29,106 nucleotides of DNA from Abditibacteriota bacterium (GTDB lineage Bacteria > Armatimonadota > UBA5829). The stretch's first letter is position 1; every line of letters starts with the position of its first letter. This document shows, piece after piece, positions 1 through 7,880 of the stretch. A program made the translations under genes and the position numbers. The stretch covers positions 1 to 29,106 of the forward strand of contig JAGDAG010000143.1 in NCBI GenBank assembly GCA_017959625.1, in the 5' to 3' direction. Under the pieces are notes generated by a model that was given only the letters and a program-made list of their open reading frames with translations, did no database searches and was not told the origin of the DNA.

Positions 1-51
1 CCCGCTATGCGCCTCGCCCCAACGGGCAAAGAAGTGACGCCGATCCTGTAA
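1..51 (+). CDS. possible 3' end of a plus-strand gene (partial)
   Basis: Reading frame 1 is open from the window edge for 16 codons and closes with TAA at 49-51, giving a tail that ends GKEVTPIL. A hairpin that could be its terminator follows at 63-95. With so few codons the frame could be open by chance, and no function can be suggested. If real, the gene converges on the minus-strand DUF4838 operon. Confidence 0.25.
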   Translation, partial: PAMRLAPTGKEVTPIL

Positions 52-62
52 AAAGCGCAGCA

Positions 63-95
63 GGCCCGCAGACAGGAAAAACCTGCCGGCGGGCC
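63..95. terminator. GC-rich hairpin, possible bidirectional terminator
   Basis: GGCCCGC (63-69) pairs with GCGGGCC (89-95), and CAGG (73-76) pairs with CCTG (82-85) around an A-rich loop, with a 3x3 internal loop between the two stems. On the minus strand a TTTTT run follows about ten bases later; on the plus strand only a weak GTTTATT follows. It sits between a possible plus-strand gene end and the end of the minus-strand DUF4838 operon, so a shared terminator is the simplest reading. Confidence 0.45.
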
Positions 96-102
96 GTAGC
101 GT

Positions 103-174
103 TTATTCGTAAAAGGCAAACGCGCCGTCCCGGGCGTCTTCTGAGGGGAACGGGCGTTTGGGCCTTTCGGTCAT
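103..174 (-). CDS. possible 23-residue mini-ORF coupled to the DUF4838 gene
   Basis: An ATG at 172-174 overlaps the TGA stop of the preceding DUF4838 gene (ATGA), and the frame runs 23 codons to a TAA at 103-105, just before the hairpin at 63-95. The peptide is charged, starts MTERPKRPFP and ends AFAFYE, with no membrane segment. ATGA coupling is used by other gene pairs in this window (YggS after the GH71/99-like gene, SGNH after the rhamnosidase), which is the main reason to list it. It could equally be chance. Confidence 0.22.
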   Translation of the reverse strand: MTERPKRPFPSEDARDGAFAFYE

Positions 175-2477
175 TTCCGGAGCACGAAATACACTCTGTC
201 CGTAAGCAGGGCCTCGCCCAAAGCGCTGTCGGGCCGCGGGAACACCGCCAGATAAACGCCCTTGTATTTTTTGATTTCCGCCGTTCCCAGCTTCACAGTG
301 GCATATACGTCTTTGATATCCCCGGCCCTGACGATGGCGGAAAAAGGCATCTCGTCTTTCTGCGGATCATACAGGATCACCGTGCATCCGTCGGCGTCGG
401 CGGGAGCAGTCAGCTCCCCCTTCCGCCTCAGTGTAATATAGATATCCGCCGTCTTATACCCCTTGGCGGCAGCCTGTCCGAAGGCTTTTTCCAGGCCTCT
501 CTGAACAGCCCATTCCACCGAGTTGTAATACAGGCCCGCCGCCTTTCCCGTCGTGGCCGCGGGGTCGTCCTCCCAAAAGCTGCAGCGGTCGGTAAGCTGC
601 AGATCGAAATCATCGCCGGCTATCTCAAACCAGCTCTCGTCGTCCGCCGCTTCTTCGGGGCGCGGCCCTCTTTTTTTCAGGCTTTTTGACACAGCGTATT
701 TTTTGTGCTCAAAAAGCCCGCCTTCATGGGAGAATCTGTTATCCGTGCCATAAGCCCAATCGTAAAAGAAGGACTCGTAGCGTTCTTCGTCGTCCCACAA
801 AAGGCAGCCCGCGTCTTTTATTTTGTTTCTGGATTCTTCGTCCTGCAGATACCAGCCCCACTGGAAGAAAAGCAACTCGTTTATCACCCTTTTCGTCAGC
901 GTTTCGTCGCCGCTCACTGCGGCAACGGCCTTGTTGAAGTTTTCAAAGCAGTATATAAACGCCTCGTCCGGGAGCCAGCGCAGATTCGCCATATAGCACC
1001 GCAGATAAACGTCGTTCTTTGCGACTTCCTTTTCGCATCTGTCTATCACGTTATACAGATACGGGGCGGCGGCGCAGTAGTAGTTTTCAAGAAAATCCTT
1101 TATCACCGCGTCGTCGTCGATATCGGGGTCCCACAAAAGCTTTGCCGACAGATAGCCCTTCAGGGCGTTGAAGCAGCCGTCGGCGTTGAAATAATCCCCC
1201 TGCTCGAATATCGCCCTGGCGTGATATTCCCGGAAGCACTTGAGATCGGGCTTCAGGCACCGGAAATTGGGGTGGATTATGTAATAATTGCTGAAATCCA
1301 CTATGTAGTTCCAGATAAACAGGTTGTCCGTCAGCAGGCTCCAGGCCTTCAGGCTCTCGACAAATCCCGCGTTGGTCTTCTGGTTTTCTTCTTCCGGCCG
1401 TTTTACGCTTTCGTAAAGGGGAGTGCCGAAGTTGTTCCGAATGTTGCACAGACGCACTATAACGTTGTCCCGGGGCTTTATGTTTTTGGGGGCTTCCACC
1501 GAATACCAGTAGGCCAGGGTCTCCACCTTCACCCCGGGGAATTCCTCCTTAACCCGGTCCGCCACCCGGTTCACCGCGTGGAGTATGAGCCCCGACTGGG
1601 CTCCGCCGTATTTCTCCGCCAGGGCGGCGCACTTTTCGCACCGGCAGTATGCGTCGTTGTCGTTCTGGGTGACGGATATGATGGCCGGGGTCTCTTTTTC
1701 CGTCCGCAGGACCTCAAGCACGGCGTCCCCCAGAGCCTTCACGCATTCGTCGTTGGAAAGGCACAGCTGGGTATTGTCGGCGGAGCGTTTTCCGTCTATG
1801 AGGCTGTACCATTCCGGATGGCTTTCAAAATATTTCTCTCCCGGCAGCAGGCGCCCCATGGTGTGGACAAAACCCCACAGGGATATATGCCCGCCCCACT
1901 CCGGAGAAATGTCGTTGTGATGCCCGTTGGATTTCCGCTTTACGGCAAAATCCGGATGCTTGAGATTCAGGTTGAAATACGTTTCCCTGGAAAAAAAGGG
2001 AGGCGTATGGGTATAGTTTATACCATCCTTTACGGTCACGTTTTTGTTTTCCGGCACCTTTTCCGCAAAGGGAGTCAGGAAACGCACCCCCAGATAGTCT
2101 TCCAGAAAGGTGTAAACGGCATAAAGAGCGCCCCGGGGCCTGTCGCCGGCGAGTATAAGGCAGTTTTTGTCCGAGCGGATCAGTATGCCGTCCCCCGCGA
2201 GGCTCTGCCAGTCGAAACCTTCCATAAGCCCCTTCACCGCTTCGGTCTGCCCCACGTATATGCCGTAAACGCCGCCGGAAGCGGCCTCGGTGACGGGAAG
2301 GTCCGCCCCGGATATTTTTCGTATATATTTCTGCAGCTCCAGCGCGGCGTTTTTTTCCGGCGCAGTGGCGTCGGAGGCGCATATTATCTCTGCAGCGGCT
2401 CTGCCGTTTTTCGTCAGAACGGCGGCGCCGGCGCATACGCACATACACAATAAGGCAAATATAAGTATGATCTTCAT
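171..2477 (-). CDS. secreted DUF4838 domain protein, copy 1
   Basis: A 768-residue exported protein. A signal peptide covers about residues 1-20 (hydrophobic core FALLCMCVCAGAA). Residues 25-165 resemble the alpha-beta N-terminal domain found before GH20/GH67-type catalytic modules (motif ALELQKYIRKISG near 46-57). The DUF4838 region starts around 195, with a CxCxxC cluster at about 278-283 and aromatic-rich blocks (LFIWNYIVDFSNYYIIHPNF) further on. The C-terminal 150 residues look like an extra beta domain. DUF4838 proteins cluster with glycan-degradation genes but their reaction is unknown to me, so a carbohydrate role is inference. The start is supported by AAAGGTG five bases before the ATG. 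It lies 23 bases behind its tandem paralogue and ends in ATGA with a possible mini-ORF. Confidence 0.85.
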   Translation of the reverse strand: MKIILIFALLCMCVCAGAAVLTKNGRAAAEIICASDATAPEKNAALELQKYIRKISGADLPVTEAASGGVYGIYVGQTEAVKGLMEGFDWQSLAGDGILIRSDKNCLILAGDRPRGALYAVYTFLEDYLGVRFLTPFAEKVPENKNVTVKDGINYTHTPPFFSRETYFNLNLKHPDFAVKRKSNGHHNDISPEWGGHISLWGFVHTMGRLLPGEKYFESHPEWYSLIDGKRSADNTQLCLSNDECVKALGDAVLEVLRTEKETPAIISVTQNDNDAYCRCEKCAALAEKYGGAQSGLILHAVNRVADRVKEEFPGVKVETLAYWYSVEAPKNIKPRDNVIVRLCNIRNNFGTPLYESVKRPEEENQKTNAGFVESLKAWSLLTDNLFIWNYIVDFSNYYIIHPNFRCLKPDLKCFREYHARAIFEQGDYFNADGCFNALKGYLSAKLLWDPDIDDDAVIKDFLENYYCAAAPYLYNVIDRCEKEVAKNDVYLRCYMANLRWLPDEAFIYCFENFNKAVAAVSGDETLTKRVINELLFFQWGWYLQDEESRNKIKDAGCLLWDDEERYESFFYDWAYGTDNRFSHEGGLFEHKKYAVSKSLKKRGPRPEEAADDESWFEIAGDDFDLQLTDRCSFWEDDPAATTGKAAGLYYNSVEWAVQRGLEKAFGQAAAKGYKTADIYITLRRKGELTAPADADGCTVILYDPQKDEMPFSAIVRAGDIKDVYATVKLGTAEIKKYKGVYLAVFPRPDSALGEALLTDRVYFVLRK

Positions 2478-2500
2478 TTTGGCACCTTTTTTCCAAATGT

Positions 2501-4807
2501 CTATTTCTTAAGCACAAAATATACTCTGTCGGTAAGCAGGGCTTCCCCCAGGGCGCTGTCCGGCCGCGGGTAAACCGCCAGGTAAACGGAGCGGTTTTTG
2601 GTTATGGGATACGATCCAAGCTTCACGGTGGTATATCCGTTTTGTATGTCTCCCGCCTTCACCGCCGCCGAAAAACGGACGGTGTTGGCGGCGGTATCGA
2701 ATATGAGCACGTTACAGCCCTCCGCATCGGCGGGAGCCGTCAGCGCCCCCTTCCTCCGCAGGGTGATATATATATCCGCACTTTTATAGCCCGCATCCGA
2801 CGCCTTTTTAAGAGCCTTGGAAAGCCTCCGCTGGATGGCCCATTCCGTTGAGTTGTAATTCAGGCCGGCGGCTTTTCCCGTGGTCGCGGCGGGGTCGTCC
2901 TCCAGAAAGCTGCAGCGCCCTTGGTGGAAAAGCTCGAAATCATCGCCGGCTACCTCAAACCAGCCCTCGTCGTCCGCCGCTTCTTCGGGACGCGACCCCC
3001 GCTTCTGCAGCTCGGCCCCCCCGTCGAAGTCCCTGTGTTCAAAGAGCCCGCCTTCTCTCATATAGCCGTTGCCGTGACCGTAGGCCCACTTGTAGAAAAA
3101 GCGTTCGTATTCTTTTTCGTCGTCCCACAGAAGACACCCCGCGGCGCGTATGTTCTCTCTGGAATCTTCATCCAGCAGATACCAGCCCCACTGGAAGGAA
3201 AGCAGCTCGCCTATCACTCTTTCCTTCAGCGCGTCGTCGCCGCTCACCGCGGCAAGGGCCTTGTTGAAGTTTTCAAAGCAGTATATATAAGCCTCGTCCG
3301 GGAGCCACCCCAGATTGGGCATATAGCAGCTGAGATAAACGTCGTTCTTTGCGACTTCCTTTTCGCATCTGTCTATCACGTTATACAGATACGGGGCGGC
3401 GGCGCCGTAATAGTCCTGCAGGAATTCTTTTATCACAGCGTCGTCGTCGATATCCGGATCCCACAAAAGCCTGCTTGTGAGATAGCCCTTCAGGGCGTTG
3501 AAGCAGGGCGTCATATTGTAATTGTCTCCCTGTTCGAATATGGCTTTGGCATGGTATTCCCGGAAGCACTTGAGATCGGGCTTCAGGCAGTGAAAATTGG
3601 GGTGTATTATATAATAATTGCTGAAATCCACTATGTAGTTCCAGATAAACAGGTTGTCCGTCAGCCGGCTCCACTCCTTCAGGCTTTTCACAAAGCTCAG
3701 GTTGGTCTGCTGGTTTTCGTCCCCGGGCCTTTTGGCGCTTTCATAAAGGGGAGTGCCGAAGTTGTTGCGTATGTTGCAGAGCCGCACTATAACGTTGTCC
3801 CGGGGCTTTATGTTTTTGGGGGCGTCCACGGAATACCAGTAGGCAAAGGTCTCCACCTTCACCTCCGGGAATTCCTCCTTCACCCGGTCCGCCACTTGGT
3901 TCACCGCGTGGAGTATGAGGCCGGACTGGGTTCCGCCGTATTTCTCCGCCAGGGCGGCGCAGTTTTCGCATTGGCAGTAAGCCCCGTTGTCGTTCTGTGT
4001 GACGGAAATAATAGCGGGAGGAGCCTTTTCTTTTCGAAGCACCTCCAGCACCCCGTCTCCCAGAGCCTTCACGCATTCATCGTTGGAAAGGCACAGCTGG
4101 GTGTTGTCGGCGGAGCGCGTCCCGTTTATAAGGCTGAACCATTCGGGATGCGCTGCAAAATATTTCTCTCCCGGAACGAACCAGCCGAAGGTGTGGGCCC
4201 AGCCCAAAAGCGAGACGTGTCCGCCCCAGGACCCGTCTATATCGTTGAAGTGCCCGTTGACCCTGCGTTTCACCGCAAAGGCGGGGTCTGCCGAATAGGG
4301 CTTGAAAAAGGCCTCGCGGGAAAAGAAGGGAGGCACGTGGGTATAGTTTATCCCGTCCCTGACCCTGATAGTTTTGTTTTCCGGCACCTTTTCCGCCGAC
4401 GGCGTCAGGAAACGCACCCCCAGAAAGTCCTCCAGAAAGGCGTAAACGGCGTAAAGAGCGCCCCGGGGCCTGTCGCCGGCGAGTATAAGGCTGTTTTTGT
4501 CCGAGCGGATCAGTATGCCGTCCCCCGCGAGGCTCTGCCAGTCGAAACCGCCCGTAAGCCCCTTCACCGCTTCGGTCTGCCCCACGTAAATGCCGTAAAC
4601 GCCGGCGGAAGCGGTCTCTGTGACGGGAAGGGCCGCCCCGGATATTTTTCGTATATATTTCTGCAGCTCCAGGGCGGCGTTTCTTTCCGGCTCGGCAGCG
4701 TCGGAGGCGCATATTATCTCCGCCTTCGCTCTGCCGTTTTCGGTGATGACCCCCGCCCAGGCGCATACGCACGCACAAAACACGGCCAAAACAATAAAAA
4801 GCTTCAT
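2501..4807 (-). CDS. secreted DUF4838 domain protein, copy 2 (tandem paralogue)
   Basis: I choose the ATG at 4807 (MKLFIVLAVFCACVCAWAG, a clear signal peptide) over an upstream TTG at 4822, because AAAGGTG sits just before it exactly as in copy 1. The product is then 768 residues, the same length as copy 1, so the two appear to align with few or no gaps. N-terminal domain, CxCxxC cluster and DUF4838 core are all conserved. Differences concentrate at about residues 165-210 (for example SREAFFKPYSADPAF against SRETYFNLNLKHPDF) and in the C-terminal 150 residues, while stretches around 2120-2280 and 4463-4620 are almost identical in DNA. This indicates a fairly recent tandem duplication with uneven divergence or gene conversion. 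The start lies only 17 bases after the U-run of the nrdG terminator. Confidence 0.85.
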   Translation of the reverse strand: MKLFIVLAVFCACVCAWAGVITENGRAKAEIICASDAAEPERNAALELQKYIRKISGAALPVTETASAGVYGIYVGQTEAVKGLTGGFDWQSLAGDGILIRSDKNSLILAGDRPRGALYAVYAFLEDFLGVRFLTPSAEKVPENKTIRVRDGINYTHVPPFFSREAFFKPYSADPAFAVKRRVNGHFNDIDGSWGGHVSLLGWAHTFGWFVPGEKYFAAHPEWFSLINGTRSADNTQLCLSNDECVKALGDGVLEVLRKEKAPPAIISVTQNDNGAYCQCENCAALAEKYGGTQSGLILHAVNQVADRVKEEFPEVKVETFAYWYSVDAPKNIKPRDNVIVRLCNIRNNFGTPLYESAKRPGDENQQTNLSFVKSLKEWSRLTDNLFIWNYIVDFSNYYIIHPNFHCLKPDLKCFREYHAKAIFEQGDNYNMTPCFNALKGYLTSRLLWDPDIDDDAVIKEFLQDYYGAAAPYLYNVIDRCEKEVAKNDVYLSCYMPNLGWLPDEAYIYCFENFNKALAAVSGDDALKERVIGELLSFQWGWYLLDEDSRENIRAAGCLLWDDEKEYERFFYKWAYGHGNGYMREGGLFEHRDFDGGAELQKRGSRPEEAADDEGWFEVAGDDFELFHQGRCSFLEDDPAATTGKAAGLNYNSTEWAIQRRLSKALKKASDAGYKSADIYITLRRKGALTAPADAEGCNVLIFDTAANTVRFSAAVKAGDIQNGYTTVKLGSYPITKNRSVYLAVYPRPDSALGEALLTDRVYFVLKK

Positions 4808-4823
4808 TTTTTCACCTTTCAAA

Positions 4824-4860
4824 ACAAAAAAACCCGGAAAGCCGGCCAGGCATATCCGGG
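4824..4860 (-). terminator. rho-independent terminator after nrdG, abutting the DUF4838 start
   Basis: On the minus strand CCCGGA (4855-4860) pairs with TCCGGG (4833-4838), with an inner GCC/GGC pairing in the loop, and a run of seven U residues follows. It lies just after the nrdG stop at 4870. The DUF4838 ribosome binding site begins within a few bases of the U-run, leaving no room for a promoter between them, so downstream expression needs readthrough, a promoter inside nrdG, or processing. Confidence 0.75.
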
Positions 4861-4869
4861 AGAGATCCC

Positions 4870-5337
4870 TTATTTTAACGTAACGGGCTTTCCTTCCGCA
4901 AGGGAACGCCGGACGTCTATTATCCTTTGATTGGAGGACCCCACAAAGGGGATGTCAAGGGTCTTCAGCTTTTCCATATACGGGCCGTCCACCAGGAGAT
5001 CCGTGTATTTCAGGAACTCCCTTTCCCCCAGCTCCTCCCAGGTGAACCCGGTATAGACCATTATGTGGAAACCCCGCTCCTTCAGGAGCCGCAGGGTCTC
5101 GGCAAGATCCTCCTGATAAACGGGGTCGCCCCCGGAAAAGGTCACCCGGCGGGTGAAGCAGTTTTCCTCCAGATACGAAAGCAGTTCTTCCGGCGAATAT
5201 TCCCTGCCTCCCTCAAAGGGCCAGGTCTCCGGGTTATGGCAGCCGGGGCAGAAATGCCTGCAGCCCTGGGTGAAAACTACCGTGCGGACCCCGGGCCCGT
5301 CAACGATGGAATCATCTGTAATTCCCGATATTCTCAT
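4870..5337 (-). CDS. nrdG: anaerobic ribonucleotide reductase activating protein, radical SAM (NrdG)
   Basis: A 155-residue radical SAM activase, the usual NrdG length. The iron-sulfur motif is CRHFCPGC (CX3CX2C) near residues 26-33, preceded by the family N-terminus SIVDGPGVRTVVFTQGC. TFSGGDP near residue 70 is the SAM-binding GGE-like motif, and MVYTGFTWEEL and DLLVDGPY follow as in the family. It reductively cleaves S-adenosylmethionine and installs the glycyl radical on class III ribonucleotide reductase under anaerobic conditions. The ATG at 5337 lies inside the end of the upstream 62-residue gene (26-base overlap), which suggests translational coupling. In this genome its target glycine is predicted to lie on that small neighbour and not on the large subunit. 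A terminator follows. Confidence 0.93.
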   Translation of the reverse strand: MRISGITDDSIVDGPGVRTVVFTQGCRHFCPGCHNPETWPFEGGREYSPEELLSYLEENCFTRRVTFSGGDPVYQEDLAETLRLLKERGFHIMVYTGFTWEELGEREFLKYTDLLVDGPYMEKLKTLDIPFVGSSNQRIIDVRRSLAEGKPVTLK

Positions 5338-5500
5338 CGCTGTCTTTGTTGAGATCGATATGCTTTACTCTTTCGGATTCTTCCTTTCTTTTTGCGTCGT
5401 TGAATTTTTCCAGCGAACCTACCAGATATCCGGTGATGCGGCGTATCCTTTCAAAGCCCACTCCCTTTCCGTATTTTTCTTTTTCTGCTGCTTCTGTCAT
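5312..5500 (-). CDS. stand-alone glycyl-radical domain of class III ribonucleotide reductase
   Basis: A 62-residue protein. Residues 16-46 (FERIRRITGYLVGSLEKFND, then AKRKEESERVKH) match the extreme C-terminus of class III ribonucleotide reductases. In E. coli NrdD the equivalent stretch is RRVCGYLG ... RVKH, which contains the radical glycine. The RITGYL glycine here is therefore the expected radical carrier. The gene is not a frameshifted tail: it is in a different frame from nrdD, begins 40 bases after the nrdD stop, and has its own AAGGAG seven bases before its ATG. It overlaps nrdG by 26 bases. No membrane segment is present; the N-terminal 15 residues are charged. I infer that it docks with the nrdD product as a two-piece enzyme, comparable in concept to the spare glycyl-radical protein GrcA/YfiD for pyruvate formate-lyase. 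Confidence 0.85.
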   Translation of the reverse strand: MTEAAEKEKYGKGVGFERIRRITGYLVGSLEKFNDAKRKEESERVKHIDLNKDSDENIGNYR

Positions 5501-5540
5501 AGCGTTTCTCCTTGACGATTATTCCGGTATTGCTAAATAC

Positions 5541-7751
5541 CTATTTCAAATGATATATTTCCTTCAGCTCCGCGTATTTTTCCGGAGACAGAGGCTCTCC
5601 TTCCTTCCGGCCGCAGCGGGGGCAGACGTCGTTGATTATCCCCACGTAGCCGCACACGGGATCTCTGTCCACGGGATGGTTTATGGAGCCGTAGCCTATG
5701 CCTTTTTTGGCCATATGCCTGATTATGGCCTCAAAGGCCTCCAGGTTCTGCAGGGGGTCGCCGTCCACCTCCACGTAGGAGATGTGCCCCGCGTTGGTAA
5801 GCTCGTGATACGGCGCCTCCGTGTCTATCTTTTTGAACGGGGATATCTGATAATAAACGGGAACGTGGAACGAATTGGTATAATAATCCCTGTCGGTGAC
5901 GCCCTTGATCTCCCCGAAGCGTTTTTTGTCTATGCGTATGAATCTTCCCGAAAGGCCCTCCGCCGGCGTGGCAAGAAGAGTGAAATTCAGGCTGTATTCC
6001 TTTGTTTTGGCGTCGCAGAAGGCCCGCATGCGGCGGACTATCTCCAGGCCCAGGGCCTGGGCCTCCGCGCTTTCTCCGTGATGCCTGCCGATAAGGGCAA
6101 CCAGGGCCTCCGCCAGGCCTATGAAGCCTATGGAAAGGGTGCCGTGCTTCAGCACGCTTTCAAGAGTGTCGTCCGCCACAAGCTCCTCGGCGTGGTTCCA
6201 GGTGGCCTGGCCTATCATGAACGGAAAGTTCTTCATGCGTTTTTTGCACTGGAACACGAACCTGTCCAAAAGCTGCCGCACCACCAGCTCCATATAAGAA
6301 TCCAGGCTTTCGTAGAACCTGTCGATATCCCCGTCCGCTTCTATGGCAAGGCGGGGAAGGTTTATGGAGGTGAAGGAAAGGTTCCCTCTTCCGGGAGTCA
6401 CCTGATCTCCGTTCACGTCCGCCAGCACCCTGGTCCGGCAGCCCATATAGCCCACCTCCGTTTCCGGCATGCCTTCCTTGTAGAAGGACAGGTTGAAAGG
6501 AGCGTCTATAAAGGAAAAATTGGGGAACAGCCTCTTTGCCGAACAGCGGCAGGCCAGCCTGAACAGATCGTGATTGGGATCGCCCTCGTTCAGGTTGATC
6601 CCGCTTTTCACCTTGAATATGGAGACCGGGAAGATAGGGGTCTCGCCGTAGCCCATGCCCGCTTCGGTGGCCAGAAGCAGGTTTTCCGTCACCATACGCC
6701 CTTCTTCGGTGGTGTCGGTGCCGAAGTTGATGGAGGAAAAAGGCACCTGGGCCCCGGCCCTGGAAGAAAGGGTGTTCAGGTTGTGGATGAGCCCCTCCAT
6801 GGCCTGATAGGTGTCTTTCTTTATAAGGGCGGCAGCCCTTCCGACTATGTATTCTGCGGTTTTTTTATCGATGGAAAGCTCTTCCAGCAAGGCAAAAACA
6901 GAGTCCTTTTCCCCTAACAGAGTGCCTTTTTCGTCATATATGGCCCGCAGTTTTTTTCTGAGGCCCGCGGCGTCGGTCTCCGGTTTCAGTATGGACGCCA
7001 CCTCGCAGATACGCTTTGCGTAGGATCTGGCCACGTAGGGCGCAAGATAGTAGTCGAACAGAGGGATAGACTGCCCTCCGTGCTGCTCGTTCTGGTTGGA
7101 CTGGATGATGATGGCCGTAAGAGCGGCGGCCGTGTTTATGGACTGCGGCTCCCGCAGATATCCGTTGCCGGTGGAGAAGCCCCGGGTGAAAAGCTTATCG
7201 ATAGGTATCTGGGTACAGGTGGTGGTGCCTATAGCCGCAAAATCCATGTCGTGTATAGGTATATATCCGTCTCTGTGGGCCCGGGAAACGTCCTCCCGGG
7301 CAATGGAATTGAGGAAAAATGATTTCGAGGTCTCCGAGCCGAATTTCAGCATCATGCCCATAGACGAATCGGAATTGATGTTGGCGTTTTCACGCTTCAG
7401 GTCGTTGTCCTTGGCGTCCTGAAAGGTGATATCGTGGATGGTCTTCATCAGAGCCGACTGGCGTTCCCTCTCATGGGTCCGCTTGTCTCTGTAAAGAATA
7501 TAGGCCTTGGCCGTGTGGACGTAGCCCGCCTTGATGAGCGACTCCTCCACCACGTCCTGGGTCATTTCCACAGTGGGCAGAGAATCGCCGCAGCGGCTTT
7601 CCAGAGTTTCCACCACTCTGTTCACGACCCAGCGGGTAAGCTTCTTGTCCCGGCTGCCCGATGCTATGTAGGCGCTGTGCATAGCGTCATAGATCTTGTA
7701 GTCGTCGAAGGCTTCCTTTCTGCCGTCTCTTTTAACAATATATTCTATCAT
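5541..7751 (-). CDS. nrdD: anaerobic ribonucleoside-triphosphate reductase large subunit, lacking the radical-glycine tail
   Basis: I choose the ATG at 7751 (MIEYIVKRDGRKEAF) because GGGAGCGG precedes it and the ATP cone begins there; an upstream ATG at 7790 would add 13 unusual residues. This gives 736 residues. An ATP-cone regulatory domain covers about 1-95. The class III catalytic barrel follows, with QNEQHGGQSIPLFDYY, the MGCRTRV active-site cysteine motif and GRGNLSFTSINLPR. It reduces ribonucleoside triphosphates to deoxyribonucleotides without oxygen. The C-terminus ends with DPVCGYVGIINDVCPRCGRK and a short tail: only three cysteines are present where E. coli NrdD has four, and no RxxGY radical glycine follows. 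That part is encoded by the next gene. The stop codon is TAG. Confidence 0.93.
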   Translation of the reverse strand: MIEYIVKRDGRKEAFDDYKIYDAMHSAYIASGSRDKKLTRWVVNRVVETLESRCGDSLPTVEMTQDVVEESLIKAGYVHTAKAYILYRDKRTHERERQSALMKTIHDITFQDAKDNDLKRENANINSDSSMGMMLKFGSETSKSFFLNSIAREDVSRAHRDGYIPIHDMDFAAIGTTTCTQIPIDKLFTRGFSTGNGYLREPQSINTAAALTAIIIQSNQNEQHGGQSIPLFDYYLAPYVARSYAKRICEVASILKPETDAAGLRKKLRAIYDEKGTLLGEKDSVFALLEELSIDKKTAEYIVGRAAALIKKDTYQAMEGLIHNLNTLSSRAGAQVPFSSINFGTDTTEEGRMVTENLLLATEAGMGYGETPIFPVSIFKVKSGINLNEGDPNHDLFRLACRCSAKRLFPNFSFIDAPFNLSFYKEGMPETEVGYMGCRTRVLADVNGDQVTPGRGNLSFTSINLPRLAIEADGDIDRFYESLDSYMELVVRQLLDRFVFQCKKRMKNFPFMIGQATWNHAEELVADDTLESVLKHGTLSIGFIGLAEALVALIGRHHGESAEAQALGLEIVRRMRAFCDAKTKEYSLNFTLLATPAEGLSGRFIRIDKKRFGEIKGVTDRDYYTNSFHVPVYYQISPFKKIDTEAPYHELTNAGHISYVEVDGDPLQNLEAFEAIIRHMAKKGIGYGSINHPVDRDPVCGYVGIINDVCPRCGRKEGEPLSPEKYAELKEIYHLK

Positions 7752-7803
7752 AAGCCGCTCCCGAAAATAATTGCGAAATACACCCTGCAACGCTATCTGT
7801 AAG

Positions 7804-7825
7804 GTGTTACAATTAATTATAACAC
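7804..7825. promoter_or_regulatory. 22-bp palindromic operator candidate over the nrdD -10 box
   Basis: Arms GTGTTA and TAACAC surround an AATTAATT core; ten of eleven symmetric positions pair. The -10 box lies inside it, so a bound protein would block transcription. The size and symmetry suit a dimeric helix-turn-helix or redox regulator. It does not clearly match the NrdR box, the FNR site TTGATN4ATCAA or the Rex consensus as I know them. Confidence 0.6.
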
Positions 7826-7845
7826 AAAATACATTGATTTTTTAA
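7816..7845 (-). promoter_or_regulatory. nrdD operon promoter
   Basis: TATAAT at 7816-7821 is preceded by TGT, making an extended -10 (TGnTATAAT). A weak -35, TTAAAA (7840-7845), sits 18 bases upstream. The predicted transcript start near 7809 gives a leader of about 58 bases. Confidence 0.65.
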
Positions 7846-7880
7846 GGGAGAAGCAAAAAATTTTTCTGTCTTTTACGCCC

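Noticed and set aside
705..2453. Long plus-strand open frames antisense to the DUF4838 genes (also 2921-4930) and to the PpiD/IDH operon (19064-21931)
   Set aside because: They mirror real genes on the minus strand, contain no recognisable motifs, lack ribosome binding sites and are explained by GC-rich codon use that leaves few stops on the opposite strand.
5501..5540. Programmed frameshift joining nrdD to the small radical-domain gene
   Set aside because: The stop, a 40-base gap, a strong AAGGAG and an ATG are present, and no slippery sequence is visible, so separate translation is simpler.
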